From: CAZCVI01 sp964502145
GTDB taxonomy: Bacteria > Acidobacteriota > Aminicenantia > UBA2199
Reading direction: 5' to 3'
DNA: 64,000 bases
Assembly (NCBI GenBank): GCA_964502145.1
Contig: CAZCVI010000001.1
Location: 186,001 to 250,000 of the forward strand
This document shows, piece by piece, positions 37,111-45,315 of this stretch. Each line of letters opens with the position of its first letter. Positions within the stretch are counted from its first letter, which is position 1. The notes beneath the pieces are model-generated. The model had not been told where the DNA came from. It saw only the letters and a program-made list of their open reading frames with translations, and searched no databases. The position numbers and the translations under genes were made by a program.

Positions 37111-38208
37111 ATGTTGAAACAGATCACGCTTAAGAATTTTAAATGTTTTAAAGAGGAGACAAATTTTCCGTTGGCAAAAATTACCTTGCTGACTGGGATA
37201 AATGGGAAAGGTAAATCATCGTTTCTCCAATCGCTTTTATTGATGCGACAATCGCTTGAACATGATGAGGGGTTACAGTCACTTATTTTAAATGGCGATT
37301 GGGTACAACTGGGGATGATTGACGATATAAAAAACAGTAATAATCCCAGAGAGGTGGAAACCTTGTTCCGATTCATTGCTGAAGGGAGAGAAGGTGAGAA
37401 AAAATTTGAATGCACCATTCATGGCAATGTACGTGAGGCCTTGATTGGCGATGTTAAAATCGCCCCTGAAAGTAAATTGAGTCATTTCCCTGTAGATTTT
37501 CGCAAGATTCATTATCTTGCGGCTGACCGTTTGGGACCACAACCATTTTATCCCAAGAGAATGCTTGATGGATTTGTCTCTGTAGGAGCAAAAGGGGAAT
37601 ATGTAGCCAATGTGCTTCATTTGAAAGGCGATCATCTGGTTAACGAGATGTTGTATTTGGGGGAAGATGCTCAAACTCTTGAGCAACAAACAGAAGAATG
37701 GTTGCGTGAAATTTTCGACGGCGCAAAAATAACATTAATGGGGACTGAAGAAGAGAGCAGTATTCTAACGCTTCTGTTTAATAATACCGAATCTGAGAAA
37801 AGATATAAACCTGCTAACATTGGCTTTGGTTATTCCTATATTTTACCTATTGTTGTTTCTGGATTGATTGCCGAACCCGGTGAGATTTTAATTGTCGAGA
37901 ACCCCGAAGCCCATTTGCATCCCAGAGCACAATCTAAATTAACCCACTTTCTTGCCAGGGTCGCCAGTTGTGGCGTGCAGGTCTTCATTGAATCCCACAG
38001 CGAGCATATTTTTAATGCCTTACGCGTGTGTGTAAAAAACAATGACTTTTCCCTTACCAATAAGGATATCTCTGTCCTTTATTTTATGGAATCCGAAGAT
38101 CAACCGGTTGTCCAAGTTCCCATTAATGCTGATGGTAGTGTGGATGATTGGCCAGAGGATTTCTTTGATCAATTGGAAAAAGATTTAAAGATTATTATCG
38201 GATTTTGA
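37111..38208 (+). CDS. AAA ATPase, DUF3696/OLD-like
   Basis: A 365-residue ABC-type ATPase. ITLKNFKCFKEE and the Walker A loop GINGKGKSS (residues 29-37) begin the protein; GFGYSYILPIV is signature-like; ILIVENPEAHLHPRAQ is Walker B, and FIESHSEHIFNALR is the switch histidine region. The C-terminal ~60 residues (YFMESEDQPVVQVPINADG) fit the DUF3696 extension. It has no TOPRIM nuclease, unlike OLD proteins. GAGGTGA lies upstream of the ATG. It sits between DUF262 and an unknown protein, the layout of a three-gene defence cassette. Confidence 0.9.
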   Translation: MLKQITLKNFKCFKEETNFPLAKITLLTGINGKGKSSFLQSLLLMRQSLEHDEGLQSLILNGDWVQLGMIDDIKNSNNPREVETLFRFIAEGREGEKKFECTIHGNVREALIGDVKIAPESKLSHFPVDFRKIHYLAADRLGPQPFYPKRMLDGFVSVGAKGEYVANVLHLKGDHLVNEMLYLGEDAQTLEQQTEEWLREIFDGAKITLMGTEEESSILTLLFNNTESEKRYKPANIGFGYSYILPIVVSGLIAEPGEILIVENPEAHLHPRAQSKLTHFLARVASCGVQVFIESHSEHIFNALRVCVKNNDFSLTNKDISVLYFMESEDQPVVQVPINADGSVDDWPEDFFDQLEKDLKIIIGF

Positions 38209-38990
38209 TGATGGAATTTTTTATCAACGAGTTGTCTTTACAAGGTCAATTTCATTCGGATGAGGCTTTTACCGTGGCCGCAGCACTTTTTATTGGAATT
38301 CTTAATGATATCAATAAAAAAATAAAGGAAAAGAAGCTCTATAAAGATAGCTTGTTTGTTAATAGTCGTGCAATTCGGAGCGAACATTTTCAGAGTAGTG
38401 TCAATCATATTAGGCGGAAGGATGTTAGAGAAGTCTTCAAGTGGATTATTTTTAACAAGATAAATCTCAAAGATTGGCGAGATGAGCGCACTCATTCAGC
38501 CGATACTATTTATTTGTGCCCTGATCTTGACGATCTATTGGTGACCGATACCTCTATTGCGGAAGTGGCTGAGCGGAATCTTTTAAATCCCGAAGTTGAA
38601 AAAATTCTAATTAATTTTATCTCCTCTTCATTTGGAGCCTTACCCTGTTCTGCTGTTCGTGTGATTAAAGAGACCCCTCAACCTATCGCTATTGATGTAC
38701 CGTTTATTGAGAAAAAAGAGGAATTGCAGAAATGGATCGATTCGCAATGCTCTCCTTTGGACCTATATCTGCGAAACAAGGAGAAATTCAAGAATACTGG
38801 CAGGATTATTCAGGGACGGTCTATATATGAAGAGATTGAAACCAATCATCTATGGTATCTGGATAATCTTCACAAGAATCACTTTGAAGTCTTTGATCGA
38901 AACAAAATTCATAGGGGCGAGGCTAATTTGGAAGGAAAACTGTTAGAGGAGACCCGCGATCCCAGAAAAGACAATAAAATCGGACTGTAA
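38208..38990 (+). CDS. Hypothetical third gene of the DUF262/ATPase cassette
   Basis: A 260-residue protein that I do not recognise, starting at ATG 38208, which overlaps the ATPase stop (TGATG; a second ATG follows at once). It is mixed alpha/beta and charged. Conserved-looking stretches are HSADTIYLCPDLDDLLVTD, with a cluster of aspartates, and CSPLDLYLRNKEKF. No transmembrane segment is visible and no nuclease motif can be named with confidence, although the D-D-x-x cluster could bind metal. By position it is the likely effector or accessory of the cassette (inference). Confidence 0.7.
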   Translation: MMEFFINELSLQGQFHSDEAFTVAAALFIGILNDINKKIKEKKLYKDSLFVNSRAIRSEHFQSSVNHIRRKDVREVFKWIIFNKINLKDWRDERTHSADTIYLCPDLDDLLVTDTSIAEVAERNLLNPEVEKILINFISSSFGALPCSAVRVIKETPQPIAIDVPFIEKKEELQKWIDSQCSPLDLYLRNKEKFKNTGRIIQGRSIYEEIETNHLWYLDNLHKNHFEVFDRNKIHRGEANLEGKLLEETRDPRKDNKIGL

Positions 38991-38992
38991 AT

Positions 38993-39015
38993 CCCCTTTA
39001 AAACGTTTTACGGGG
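38993..39015. terminator. Palindrome after the DUF262/ATPase cassette
   Basis: CCCC TTTAAAACGTTTTA CGGGG forms a near-perfect palindrome three bases after the last gene of the cassette. It has no T-run, so it could be a transcript end or a protein site rather than a classical terminator. Confidence 0.35.
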
Positions 39016-39073
39016 TTCCAAGGGGACCTTCTTTTCAAAAGAACTGTGTTTCATATTGGCCGTCGGAGGTTAA

Positions 39074-40594
39074 TTGAGTAGTATAAATAATGTTCCCAAT
39101 AATAGCCGTGTGTTTATCTATGGAACGGGTTCTGCCGGACGTAGTTTATGGATGTGGTTGAAAAAATGCCGGACGGATGTGGTAGTATTGGGATTTATTG
39201 ATTCATTTAAAAAGGGGCGGGTCGGGGATAAAGTTGTTTATTCGTTTGCTGATTGGCAACAGCGATTTAAAGCTAATGAGTATGATCTTGTTTTGGTCGC
39301 TTCCGGGGCGGGAAAACAAATCGCGGCAGGTTTGGAAACGATTGGAATTCCATTTATTCTCATCTCGGTGCCCAGCTATTTAATGGAAAATCTGCTACCC
39401 CTACCTTTTAAGGAAAAATGGCTGGCGCTGAAGATTAAGTTCCTCGCCTTTTTTGTCCAGCGGAAGCTGCATCTTTTTTTGGGGGAACATGGTGGCAAGT
39501 TTATTGGCAATAATAAGTATTATTATCTATATTTGAAACAGAATACCACGTTACCTGTGTACTGGGTGGTCGAAGATGAGGCCCTTTTTTTGGAATTGGT
39601 GGCGCAGGGTGTCGACGTTTTGAATTTTAAGAGTCCTCGTTTCCTGTTTATTCTGTTGTCTGGTGCGTTCTTTTATTTTGATAATATGACGTGGCAACGG
39701 AAGTATCCCTGGTTGCGGTTTTTTAAGGCACGTATTATTCATATGTCCCATGGCGTGGGTTTAAAATTGACCGAGAAGATGCTGATCCCCCAGGAATTTA
39801 TGTTACGTTTGACTCGGACTGAACAAGTACAGTTGGAAAGCCGCATATTTAAGAATGATTTGCTGGTTTCCACCTCTTCTTTTTATGCTGAGAATGTATC
39901 CGTGCCCGCGTATGGCACGGTGATCGAAGATGTTACACTTTGCGGGTATCCTAAGAACGATTTGTTTTATCAGGATATAAAAGGCGCAGAAATTTTTTCC
40001 GATGCCCAGACTTTGGCGCGGATTCGTTCGTTGCAGTCCCAGAATTATAAAATAATTGTCTATGCCCCTACTTTCCGGGATATGGATAGCGGGTTTCAAT
40101 ATGCTGATGTGATTGATTATGCCGCGTTTAATCGCTTTTTAGCTGAACAACGGCTTTTATTGGTGATCAAGGGACATACCAGTCTGTCGGCTGGTATAGG
40201 AGTAGGGGAGTCGTATGATCACATCTTGTTTTATCAGAATGAGCGAGATGGGTATCCTCTATTAAAGGAAGCCGATTTATTGATCACTGATTATTCCAGT
40301 ATTTACATGGATTTTTTGCACTGTAATAAACCTATATTGTTTTTTGTTTATGATTACGAAGAATATATTGAGAAACACCGGGAGATTCAATTTGATTACA
40401 TGACTATGACTCCCGGACCAAAAGCACAAAGTTATGAAGCGTTAATACATTGGGTTCATCATTTTTTAGTTTTGGGTGCGGATGGTTTTTTGGTTGACAG
40501 GGAACGTGTCTCTGCGCTTGCTTTTACTTATTTTGATGGGCTTTCGTCTCACCGCTTGTTTCGGGAGATGCAGAAAAGGAGAATGATCGCATGA
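39074..40594 (+). CDS. CDP-glycerol glycerophosphotransferase-family protein
   Basis: A 506-residue protein. Residues 1-115 form the recurring Rossmann pocket (VFIYGTGSAGRSLWMWL, then GFIDSFKKGR). Residues 150-500 are a TagB/TagF-like GT-B domain (MSHGVGLKLTEK, IIVYAPTFRD, LLVIKGH, and LLITDYSSIYMDFL near the C terminus). TagF-type enzymes move a polyol phosphate from its CDP ester to a growing chain. The TTG at 39074 is preceded by GGAGG four bases away, and there is no earlier ATG. The next gene, overlapping, is a nucleotidyltransferase that could supply the CDP-activated donor. Confidence 0.85.
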   Translation: MSSINNVPNNSRVFIYGTGSAGRSLWMWLKKCRTDVVVLGFIDSFKKGRVGDKVVYSFADWQQRFKANEYDLVLVASGAGKQIAAGLETIGIPFILISVPSYLMENLLPLPFKEKWLALKIKFLAFFVQRKLHLFLGEHGGKFIGNNKYYYLYLKQNTTLPVYWVVEDEALFLELVAQGVDVLNFKSPRFLFILLSGAFFYFDNMTWQRKYPWLRFFKARIIHMSHGVGLKLTEKMLIPQEFMLRLTRTEQVQLESRIFKNDLLVSTSSFYAENVSVPAYGTVIEDVTLCGYPKNDLFYQDIKGAEIFSDAQTLARIRSLQSQNYKIIVYAPTFRDMDSGFQYADVIDYAAFNRFLAEQRLLLVIKGHTSLSAGIGVGESYDHILFYQNERDGYPLLKEADLLITDYSSIYMDFLHCNKPILFFVYDYEEYIEKHREIQFDYMTMTPGPKAQSYEALIHWVHHFLVLGADGFLVDRERVSALAFTYFDGLSSHRLFREMQKRRMIA

Positions 40595-41313
40595 AATGTT
40601 TGATTATTGCCGCCGGACAAGGTACCCGGCTTCGAGGCGTGGGGGATTCCAAACCCCTGGTAGAATTATTGGGAAAACCATTGATTGTACGAGTGATTGA
40701 AACGGTTCAAAAGGCCGGTGTAAATGATTTTTATGTGGTGACCGGGTACAAGTCGGAAAAAATAGAGGCTGCCTTGAGCCAATATGCGGGGGAACGGGGC
40801 GTATCGGTCACGTTTATTTATAATGAAGAGTGGGAAAAGCAGAATGGGTTGAGTGTGTTACGGGGTCGTGATGTGATCACCGGACCGTTTTTCTTATTGA
40901 TGTCCGATCATATGTTTGATCCGGCTATTTTGGTAAAGTTGCAGGAGTTTGGCCAGACTAATCGCAAACATGCTGTGGTGTTGGCTGTGGACACGCGGAT
41001 TACAGATAATCCGATGGTGGATTTGGAAGATGTCACGCGTGTCGAAACTAAAAATGGGGATATTATTTCTATTGGCAAGACTTTAGAAAAGTATAATGCG
41101 TTTGATACCGGGGTATTTTATTGTACTGCCGCTATTTTTGCCGCGTTAGCGAAGAGTGTGGCGTTGGGGGATTCGTCATTATCGGGTGGTATTCGTTTAT
41201 TAGCCGCTGAAGGGAAAGCGGGGGTAATGGATATTGGCGATCGGTTCTGGATCGATGTAGACAATGAAGAGATGCTCGAAAAGGCCCGGGAGTTACTGGA
41301 GAAAATTAATTAA
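40591..41313 (+). CDS. Sugar/polyol-phosphate nucleotidyltransferase, IPCT-like
   Basis: A 240-residue nucleotidyltransferase. LIIAAGQGTRLRG is the signature loop, SKPLVELLGKPLI the following substrate region, and MSDHMFDP the metal-binding aspartate. The second half (VDLEDVTRV, IGKTLEKYNAFDTGVFYC, DIGDRFWIDVDNEE) strongly recalls the cytidylyltransferase part of inositol-1-phosphate cytidylyltransferase (IPCT). With a CDP-polyol phosphotransferase-like neighbour overlapping it, it probably makes a CDP-activated alcohol (inference). No CDP-alcohol phosphatidyltransferase domain is fused, unlike in bifunctional IPCT/DIPPS. Confidence 0.85.
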   Translation: MKCLIIAAGQGTRLRGVGDSKPLVELLGKPLIVRVIETVQKAGVNDFYVVTGYKSEKIEAALSQYAGERGVSVTFIYNEEWEKQNGLSVLRGRDVITGPFFLLMSDHMFDPAILVKLQEFGQTNRKHAVVLAVDTRITDNPMVDLEDVTRVETKNGDIISIGKTLEKYNAFDTGVFYCTAAIFAALAKSVALGDSSLSGGIRLLAAEGKAGVMDIGDRFWIDVDNEEMLEKARELLEKIN

Positions 41314-41341
41314 TAAAGCAGTTTTTCAAAAAAACCGTGGA

Positions 41342-43138
41342 TTATTGGTCCGCTTTTCCCAGATATAGATGTTTGTGACCGGAGAAAATCATGATCAAGC
41401 GCGTCAAGGTGGTTTTTTCCAGGACTTTTTGGAACTTTTTATCCAGATGGTATTGGTTTAATTGGGTTTCTGCTTCTTTTTTTAATTGATTTAGTTTGGC
41501 GCGGCTGACTTTTTTATCTGGGGACACGTATTTGATCTCTATCAAGTAAGCATGGGCCACTTCTGGGTAACGGGTAAGAAAGGGTTCGATAAAAAGATCG
41601 GCATATCCTTTGTTCAGTTCTTTTTCACTGTGGATGATGAATAGGTCGCTCAGTCCGAGGTAAACATTTAAAAAGGCTTGGAGGGATTTTTCGCCAGTGA
41701 TGAAGTCGCGAAGTGCCATGCTTTCGCCCATCAATGTAATAATATAAGTCAAGAGCGGTTCCCATTCGCCGCGAAAGGCCATGGCTTCAATCAGTTCGAT
41801 GTAGGTGTTCATATTCATGGAAAATGCCCCTGTTTCTTGGTTGGCTTCCAGAATATAATCGTAGTAGAGTCGCTTTACCGATTCATTGGGAATAACCAGT
41901 CGCAGTTTATTCAGATGGGTGCCCTTGATCGTTAGCAATCCGAAGTAGAACAAGAGGGAATTAAAATTAGTGGTATCGGTAACTTCTTCTATTGGGAATC
42001 CTTTGACTACGGTGGATAGAATTTCACCGGTTTCCAGAATATGTTTTAGCTTGCTGAAATTACCATTGGTATAGGGAAGTTTGTTTTTGTCTTTATCCAC
42101 GACAATCAGGTGCCTCAGTTTCCCGTAATCAATACGGACATTGCGGTCGATTAAATCCTTGGGAATTTTTTTATTAGGCAAGTAGTTTTTCATAAAATAT
42201 AGGACCATGTCTGTATTATACATGGTAGTGTAATCATCTTCAGAAAACAAATAATTTCCATACCAAAAATCAATCAGTTCCAAGAGGTCATTGTGGTTTT
42301 GGGGTAAATATCCGGCGGTGGCATAATAATCCAGCATCTCTTCGACATCCTTCCGGGTAAAACCGAGCATCCGGTTAAATTGGGGGAGCAAAGAAATCTG
42401 TTCACCGATATTAAATCCGCTGGTGACGTCATCCATGGTGATGGGAGAGACGCCGGTGATGAATAACCGTTTAATTGGGGCATCGGTTCCGGTGGTGCCG
42501 CCTTTTAACACATTAAAAAAAGACCTTAGGAAGCCTTTACCACGTGTGACTTCTATATAAGCAGACGATCCTGATGTAGTGAGCAGGGTATTGGCGAAAT
42601 TATCATACTCATCCACAATGACATACAAATCACGATGGGAATCTTTGCAAAAATTTATGATGTAAGAAAGAATATCTGCTGGAGAGCTGCTTTCTTCTAT
42701 TGATTTTTTGGTGAAATCGACATTCTTGAGTAATAAATCGGCATACTTTAACAGAAAGGAGAGGGCTCTGCTTTTAGTATGGGCGATAAAGGAGGTTTCC
42801 AGCTTGTCTTTGGCAGGTTCTATCTGTGATAAATTAAAAGACAGTACCAGGTACTGCCCCTGTTCCGGGGTGGGGTGAGTGTAAATTGTTGTGCCGGAGA
42901 ACAATTCTTGGAATTGTTCTTTATAATAAATATCATAATAGGATTCCAGCAGGGAGAGAAAAAAGGATTTCCCAAAACGCCTGGGGCGGATAAAAAACAA
43001 GTATCTGCCGAAATGCTCAATTTCAATGATATACTGCGTTTTATCCAAGAAATAATAATTCCCCTGTCGGACCAGCTTGTAGTCGGTTATGCCATACGGT
43101 ATTTTTTTGACTTCTGCTTGGCTAATCATGGTATTCAT
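41342..43138 (-). CDS. AAA-ATPase-like / PD-(D/E)XK nuclease family protein
   Basis: A 598-residue protein of the common AAA_34-DUF1703 type. The N terminus reads IPYGITDYKLVRQGNYYFLDKT and FIRPRRFGKSFFLSLLESYY, the diverged P-loop of this family (RRFGKS), then VIVDEYDNF as Walker B. The C-terminal part carries the PD-(D/E)XK-like core GYADLFIEPF and AYLIEIKYV. These genes are abundant in some anaerobes and often mobile; their function is not firmly known. GGAGG lies four bases before ATG 43138. It converges on the nucleotidyltransferase and is divergent from glf. Confidence 0.9.
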   Translation of the reverse strand: MNTMISQAEVKKIPYGITDYKLVRQGNYYFLDKTQYIIEIEHFGRYLFFIRPRRFGKSFFLSLLESYYDIYYKEQFQELFSGTTIYTHPTPEQGQYLVLSFNLSQIEPAKDKLETSFIAHTKSRALSFLLKYADLLLKNVDFTKKSIEESSSPADILSYIINFCKDSHRDLYVIVDEYDNFANTLLTTSGSSAYIEVTRGKGFLRSFFNVLKGGTTGTDAPIKRLFITGVSPITMDDVTSGFNIGEQISLLPQFNRMLGFTRKDVEEMLDYYATAGYLPQNHNDLLELIDFWYGNYLFSEDDYTTMYNTDMVLYFMKNYLPNKKIPKDLIDRNVRIDYGKLRHLIVVDKDKNKLPYTNGNFSKLKHILETGEILSTVVKGFPIEEVTDTTNFNSLLFYFGLLTIKGTHLNKLRLVIPNESVKRLYYDYILEANQETGAFSMNMNTYIELIEAMAFRGEWEPLLTYIITLMGESMALRDFITGEKSLQAFLNVYLGLSDLFIIHSEKELNKGYADLFIEPFLTRYPEVAHAYLIEIKYVSPDKKVSRAKLNQLKKEAETQLNQYHLDKKFQKVLEKTTLTRLIMIFSGHKHLYLGKADQ

Positions 43139-43153
43139 TCAACCTCCACCTCT

Positions 43154-43181
43154 ATTATACACGAACAAACGCTTTTTTCAA
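43154..43181 (-). promoter_or_regulatory. Sigma70-type promoter for the DUF1703-type gene
   Basis: Read on the minus strand: TTGAAA (43181-43176), 16 bases, TATAAT (43159-43154), then AGAGGTGGAGG and the ATG at 43138. The very short leader leaves little room for regulation. Confidence 0.65.
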
Positions 43182-43257
43182 ATAAAGGAATGCGGGAATC
43201 CAGAATTTACTGACAATTTTTTGAAACTTGGCAGTAAATCTTAGAAATTGGGGCGGC

Positions 43258-43286
43258 TTGCCAAATATTTTCCCTTGTGTTATATT
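43258..43286 (+). promoter_or_regulatory. Sigma70-type promoter for glf
   Basis: TTGCCA at 43258-43263 and TATATT at 43281-43286, 17-base spacer ending CCCTTGTGT. Nearly identical to the promoter at 35900-35928, including bases in the spacer that are not normally conserved. glf starts 42 bases downstream. Confidence 0.7.
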
Positions 43287-43328
43287 AAAGATGTGGCTGT
43301 GGATTATCTTGACCGCTGGAGGCAATAG

Positions 43329-44429
43329 ATGAAATATGATTATGTAATTGTGGGCGCGGGGTTTGCGGGAAGCACGTTGGCCGAGCGGTTAGCCAATGGC
43401 TTGGGGAAGAATGTTCTCATGGTGGAGAAGCACAATCATATTGGCGGGCATTGTTATGATCGCTTTAATGATGATGGATTGATTGTGCAGGTCTATGGAC
43501 CGCATATTTTTCATACTAAGAACCAACAGGTGTGGGAGTATTTGAACCAGTTTACCACCTTTAATCATTATTTGCATCGTGTGCTTTCGCATTTGAAAGA
43601 GATGGAGGTTTATTTTCCTATTAACCTGGATACCATGGAAAAGATTACTGGGCGGAGTTTTACTTCTGAATCGTTAAAAGAGTATTTTGAGAAGAAACGG
43701 ATTAAAATGGCTGAGAAAGATATTCAGAATTCGCGAGACGTGGTGTTGGCAAAGGTAGGGGAGGAGGTGTATGATCTTTTTATTAAAGAGTACACCAAAA
43801 AACAGTGGGGGGTTTATCCCGAAGAGTTGGACGCGCAGGTGTTGCGACGTATTCCTGTGCGTTTTAATCGGGATACGCGCTATTTTGATGACCCGTGGCA
43901 GGGGATTCCTACTTTTGGGTATACGCGTATCTTTGAGAAGATGGTGGCTTCGCCTAGGATTCATATTTTGTTGCAAGCCGATTATAAAGCCGTGTTGGAT
44001 GCGGTGCAGTTTGATCGGTTGATATATACCGGGCCAATTGATTATTATTTTGATTATGTGTATGGCAAGTTGCCGTATCGGAGTATGCGCTTTGAATTTG
44101 AGACGTTGGAAATGGAACGGTTCCAAGCTGCTGCGGTTGTCAACTATCCGCAGGATAACTTATTTACGCGCATCACCGAGTACAAGCATTTTTATTTGCA
44201 GGAACATCCTAAAACGACTATCTGTTACGAGTATTCGCAGTCTGAAGGGGACCCGTATTATCCCATTCCTCGTGAAGATAACCGCAAGTTGTATGAAAAG
44301 TATAAAATATTGGCGGAAAAAGAGAAGAATACTTTTTTTATTGGTAGATTGGCGGAGTACAAGTATTTTAATATGGACCAAGTGGTGGAGCAGGCATTAA
44401 ACTTGTTTCAGCGGCTGGCAAAAAAATAA
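43329..44429 (+). CDS. glf: UDP-galactopyranose mutase
   Basis: A 366-residue flavoenzyme that converts UDP-galactopyranose to UDP-galactofuranose. The FAD site YDYVIVGAGFAGSTLAERL begins the protein; EKHNHIGGHCYDRF and YGPHIFHT are diagnostic, as are YTKKQWGVYPEEL, RIPVRFNRDTRYFDD and the late RLAEYKYFNMDQVV. Length is normal. It implies galactofuranose in one of the cell's glycans. It stands alone behind its own promoter, away from the main cluster. Confidence 0.97.
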   Translation: MKYDYVIVGAGFAGSTLAERLANGLGKNVLMVEKHNHIGGHCYDRFNDDGLIVQVYGPHIFHTKNQQVWEYLNQFTTFNHYLHRVLSHLKEMEVYFPINLDTMEKITGRSFTSESLKEYFEKKRIKMAEKDIQNSRDVVLAKVGEEVYDLFIKEYTKKQWGVYPEELDAQVLRRIPVRFNRDTRYFDDPWQGIPTFGYTRIFEKMVASPRIHILLQADYKAVLDAVQFDRLIYTGPIDYYFDYVYGKLPYRSMRFEFETLEMERFQAAAVVNYPQDNLFTRITEYKHFYLQEHPKTTICYEYSQSEGDPYYPIPREDNRKLYEKYKILAEKEKNTFFIGRLAEYKYFNMDQVVEQALNLFQRLAKK

Positions 44430-44481
44430 GCCAAACTGCAACCGGTTTTTTTTTGTTTATGTCTTATTTTCCAGCGGAGGG

Positions 44482-44510
44482 TTGACATATTTTCGAACAA
44501 ATACTATACT
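44482..44510 (+). promoter_or_regulatory. Consensus sigma70 promoter for the HTH-Panacea gene
   Basis: TTGACA at 44482-44487 and TATACT at 44505-44510 with a 17-base spacer, then AAGGAG and ATG 44533. It is the best consensus promoter in the window; the HTH protein probably represses it, as is usual for toxin-antitoxin operons (inference). Confidence 0.82.
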
Positions 44511-44532
44511 ATATCTTGAAGGAGAAGTGACC

Positions 44533-45315
44533 ATGGATGAATTTAATCGCCAGATAGGGACAAGAATCAAGAGTCTGAGGGAGGCAGCCCAAGTAAGCCA
44601 GGAGAAGTTGGCTGAAATATTGGCCATTCCAAGAACGTCAATATCGCAAATAGAAAATGGGCGGCGGGAATTAAAGAGTCACGAGCTGGTGCAACTCTCA
44701 AACACGTTTAATTGCTCTATGGATGAGTTGCTGGATTTGAAAAAGGAACCTGTAATAATTGAGACCAGCGATGAATGCCTAAAAAAAACCAGTGCTGAAC
44801 TCCGTATCAATGTACCCCAGAAGAATTTGCGGAAATTCAAGGAAGTTTTGCTATATATATTAAATAAAGTCGGTTCCAGGCCTAATATTGGTGAGACAGT
44901 TGTATATAAGCTCTTGTATTTCATGGATTTTGATTTCTATGAAAAGTATGAGGAGCAATTGATGGGGGCCACGTATATTAAGAACCATTATGGCCCCACG
45001 CCACTTGAATTCAAAAAGGTAATTGGTCAAATGATCAAGGATAGGGAGTTGGTTAAAGTGGCGGATACCTATTTTAAGTATCCCCAGACCAAGTATTTGC
45101 CATTACGAGAACCGGATTTGAGTGGTTTGAAAGCCAATGAAATCGAGTTGATCAATGATGTCTTGAATCGGTTAGGCCACTTGAACGCCAGTAAGATCAG
45201 CGATTATTCTCACAATGATGTGCCGTGGCTCACGGCAGAGAATCAATCCCCAATCGAGTACGAAGCTGTTTTCTATAGAACTTCTGCTTACTCATTGAGA
45301 ACCGGGAAACCATGA
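44533..45315 (+). CDS. XRE HTH-Panacea (DUF4065/SocA-like) antitoxin
   Basis: A 260-residue protein. Residues 1-65 are an XRE helix-turn-helix (IGTRIKSLREAAQVSQEKL, RTSISQIENGRRELKSHEL). Residues about 105-250 are a Panacea/DUF4065 domain (ETVVYKLLYFMDFDFYEKYE, ATYIKNHYGPTP, then ASKISDYSHNDVPWL). Panacea domains neutralise diverse toxins and, fused to an HTH, act as antitoxin plus repressor. A longer frame from 44482 would start inside the -35 box, so ATG 44533, eight bases after AAGGAG, is the start. The stop overlaps the toxin start. Confidence 0.88.
   Translation: MDEFNRQIGTRIKSLREAAQVSQEKLAEILAIPRTSISQIENGRRELKSHELVQLSNTFNCSMDELLDLKKEPVIIETSDECLKKTSAELRINVPQKNLRKFKEVLLYILNKVGSRPNIGETVVYKLLYFMDFDFYEKYEEQLMGATYIKNHYGPTPLEFKKVIGQMIKDRELVKVADTYFKYPQTKYLPLREPDLSGLKANEIELINDVLNRLGHLNASKISDYSHNDVPWLTAENQSPIEYEAVFYRTSAYSLRTGKP

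Noticed and set aside
36585..37418. 277-codon minus-strand frame across the DUF262 and ATPase genes
   Set aside because: It is antisense to two genes with clear family motifs and has no motif of its own.
41342..43138. Transposase or mobile element at the DUF1703-type gene
   Set aside because: The family is often mobile, but no terminal repeats or transposase motifs flank this copy.
43674..44400. Long frames on both strands inside glf
   Set aside because: Shadow frames; glf is complete and unmistakable in its own frame.
44430..44480. Terminator after glf
   Set aside because: There is a T-run (TTTTTTTTTG) but no convincing stem before it.
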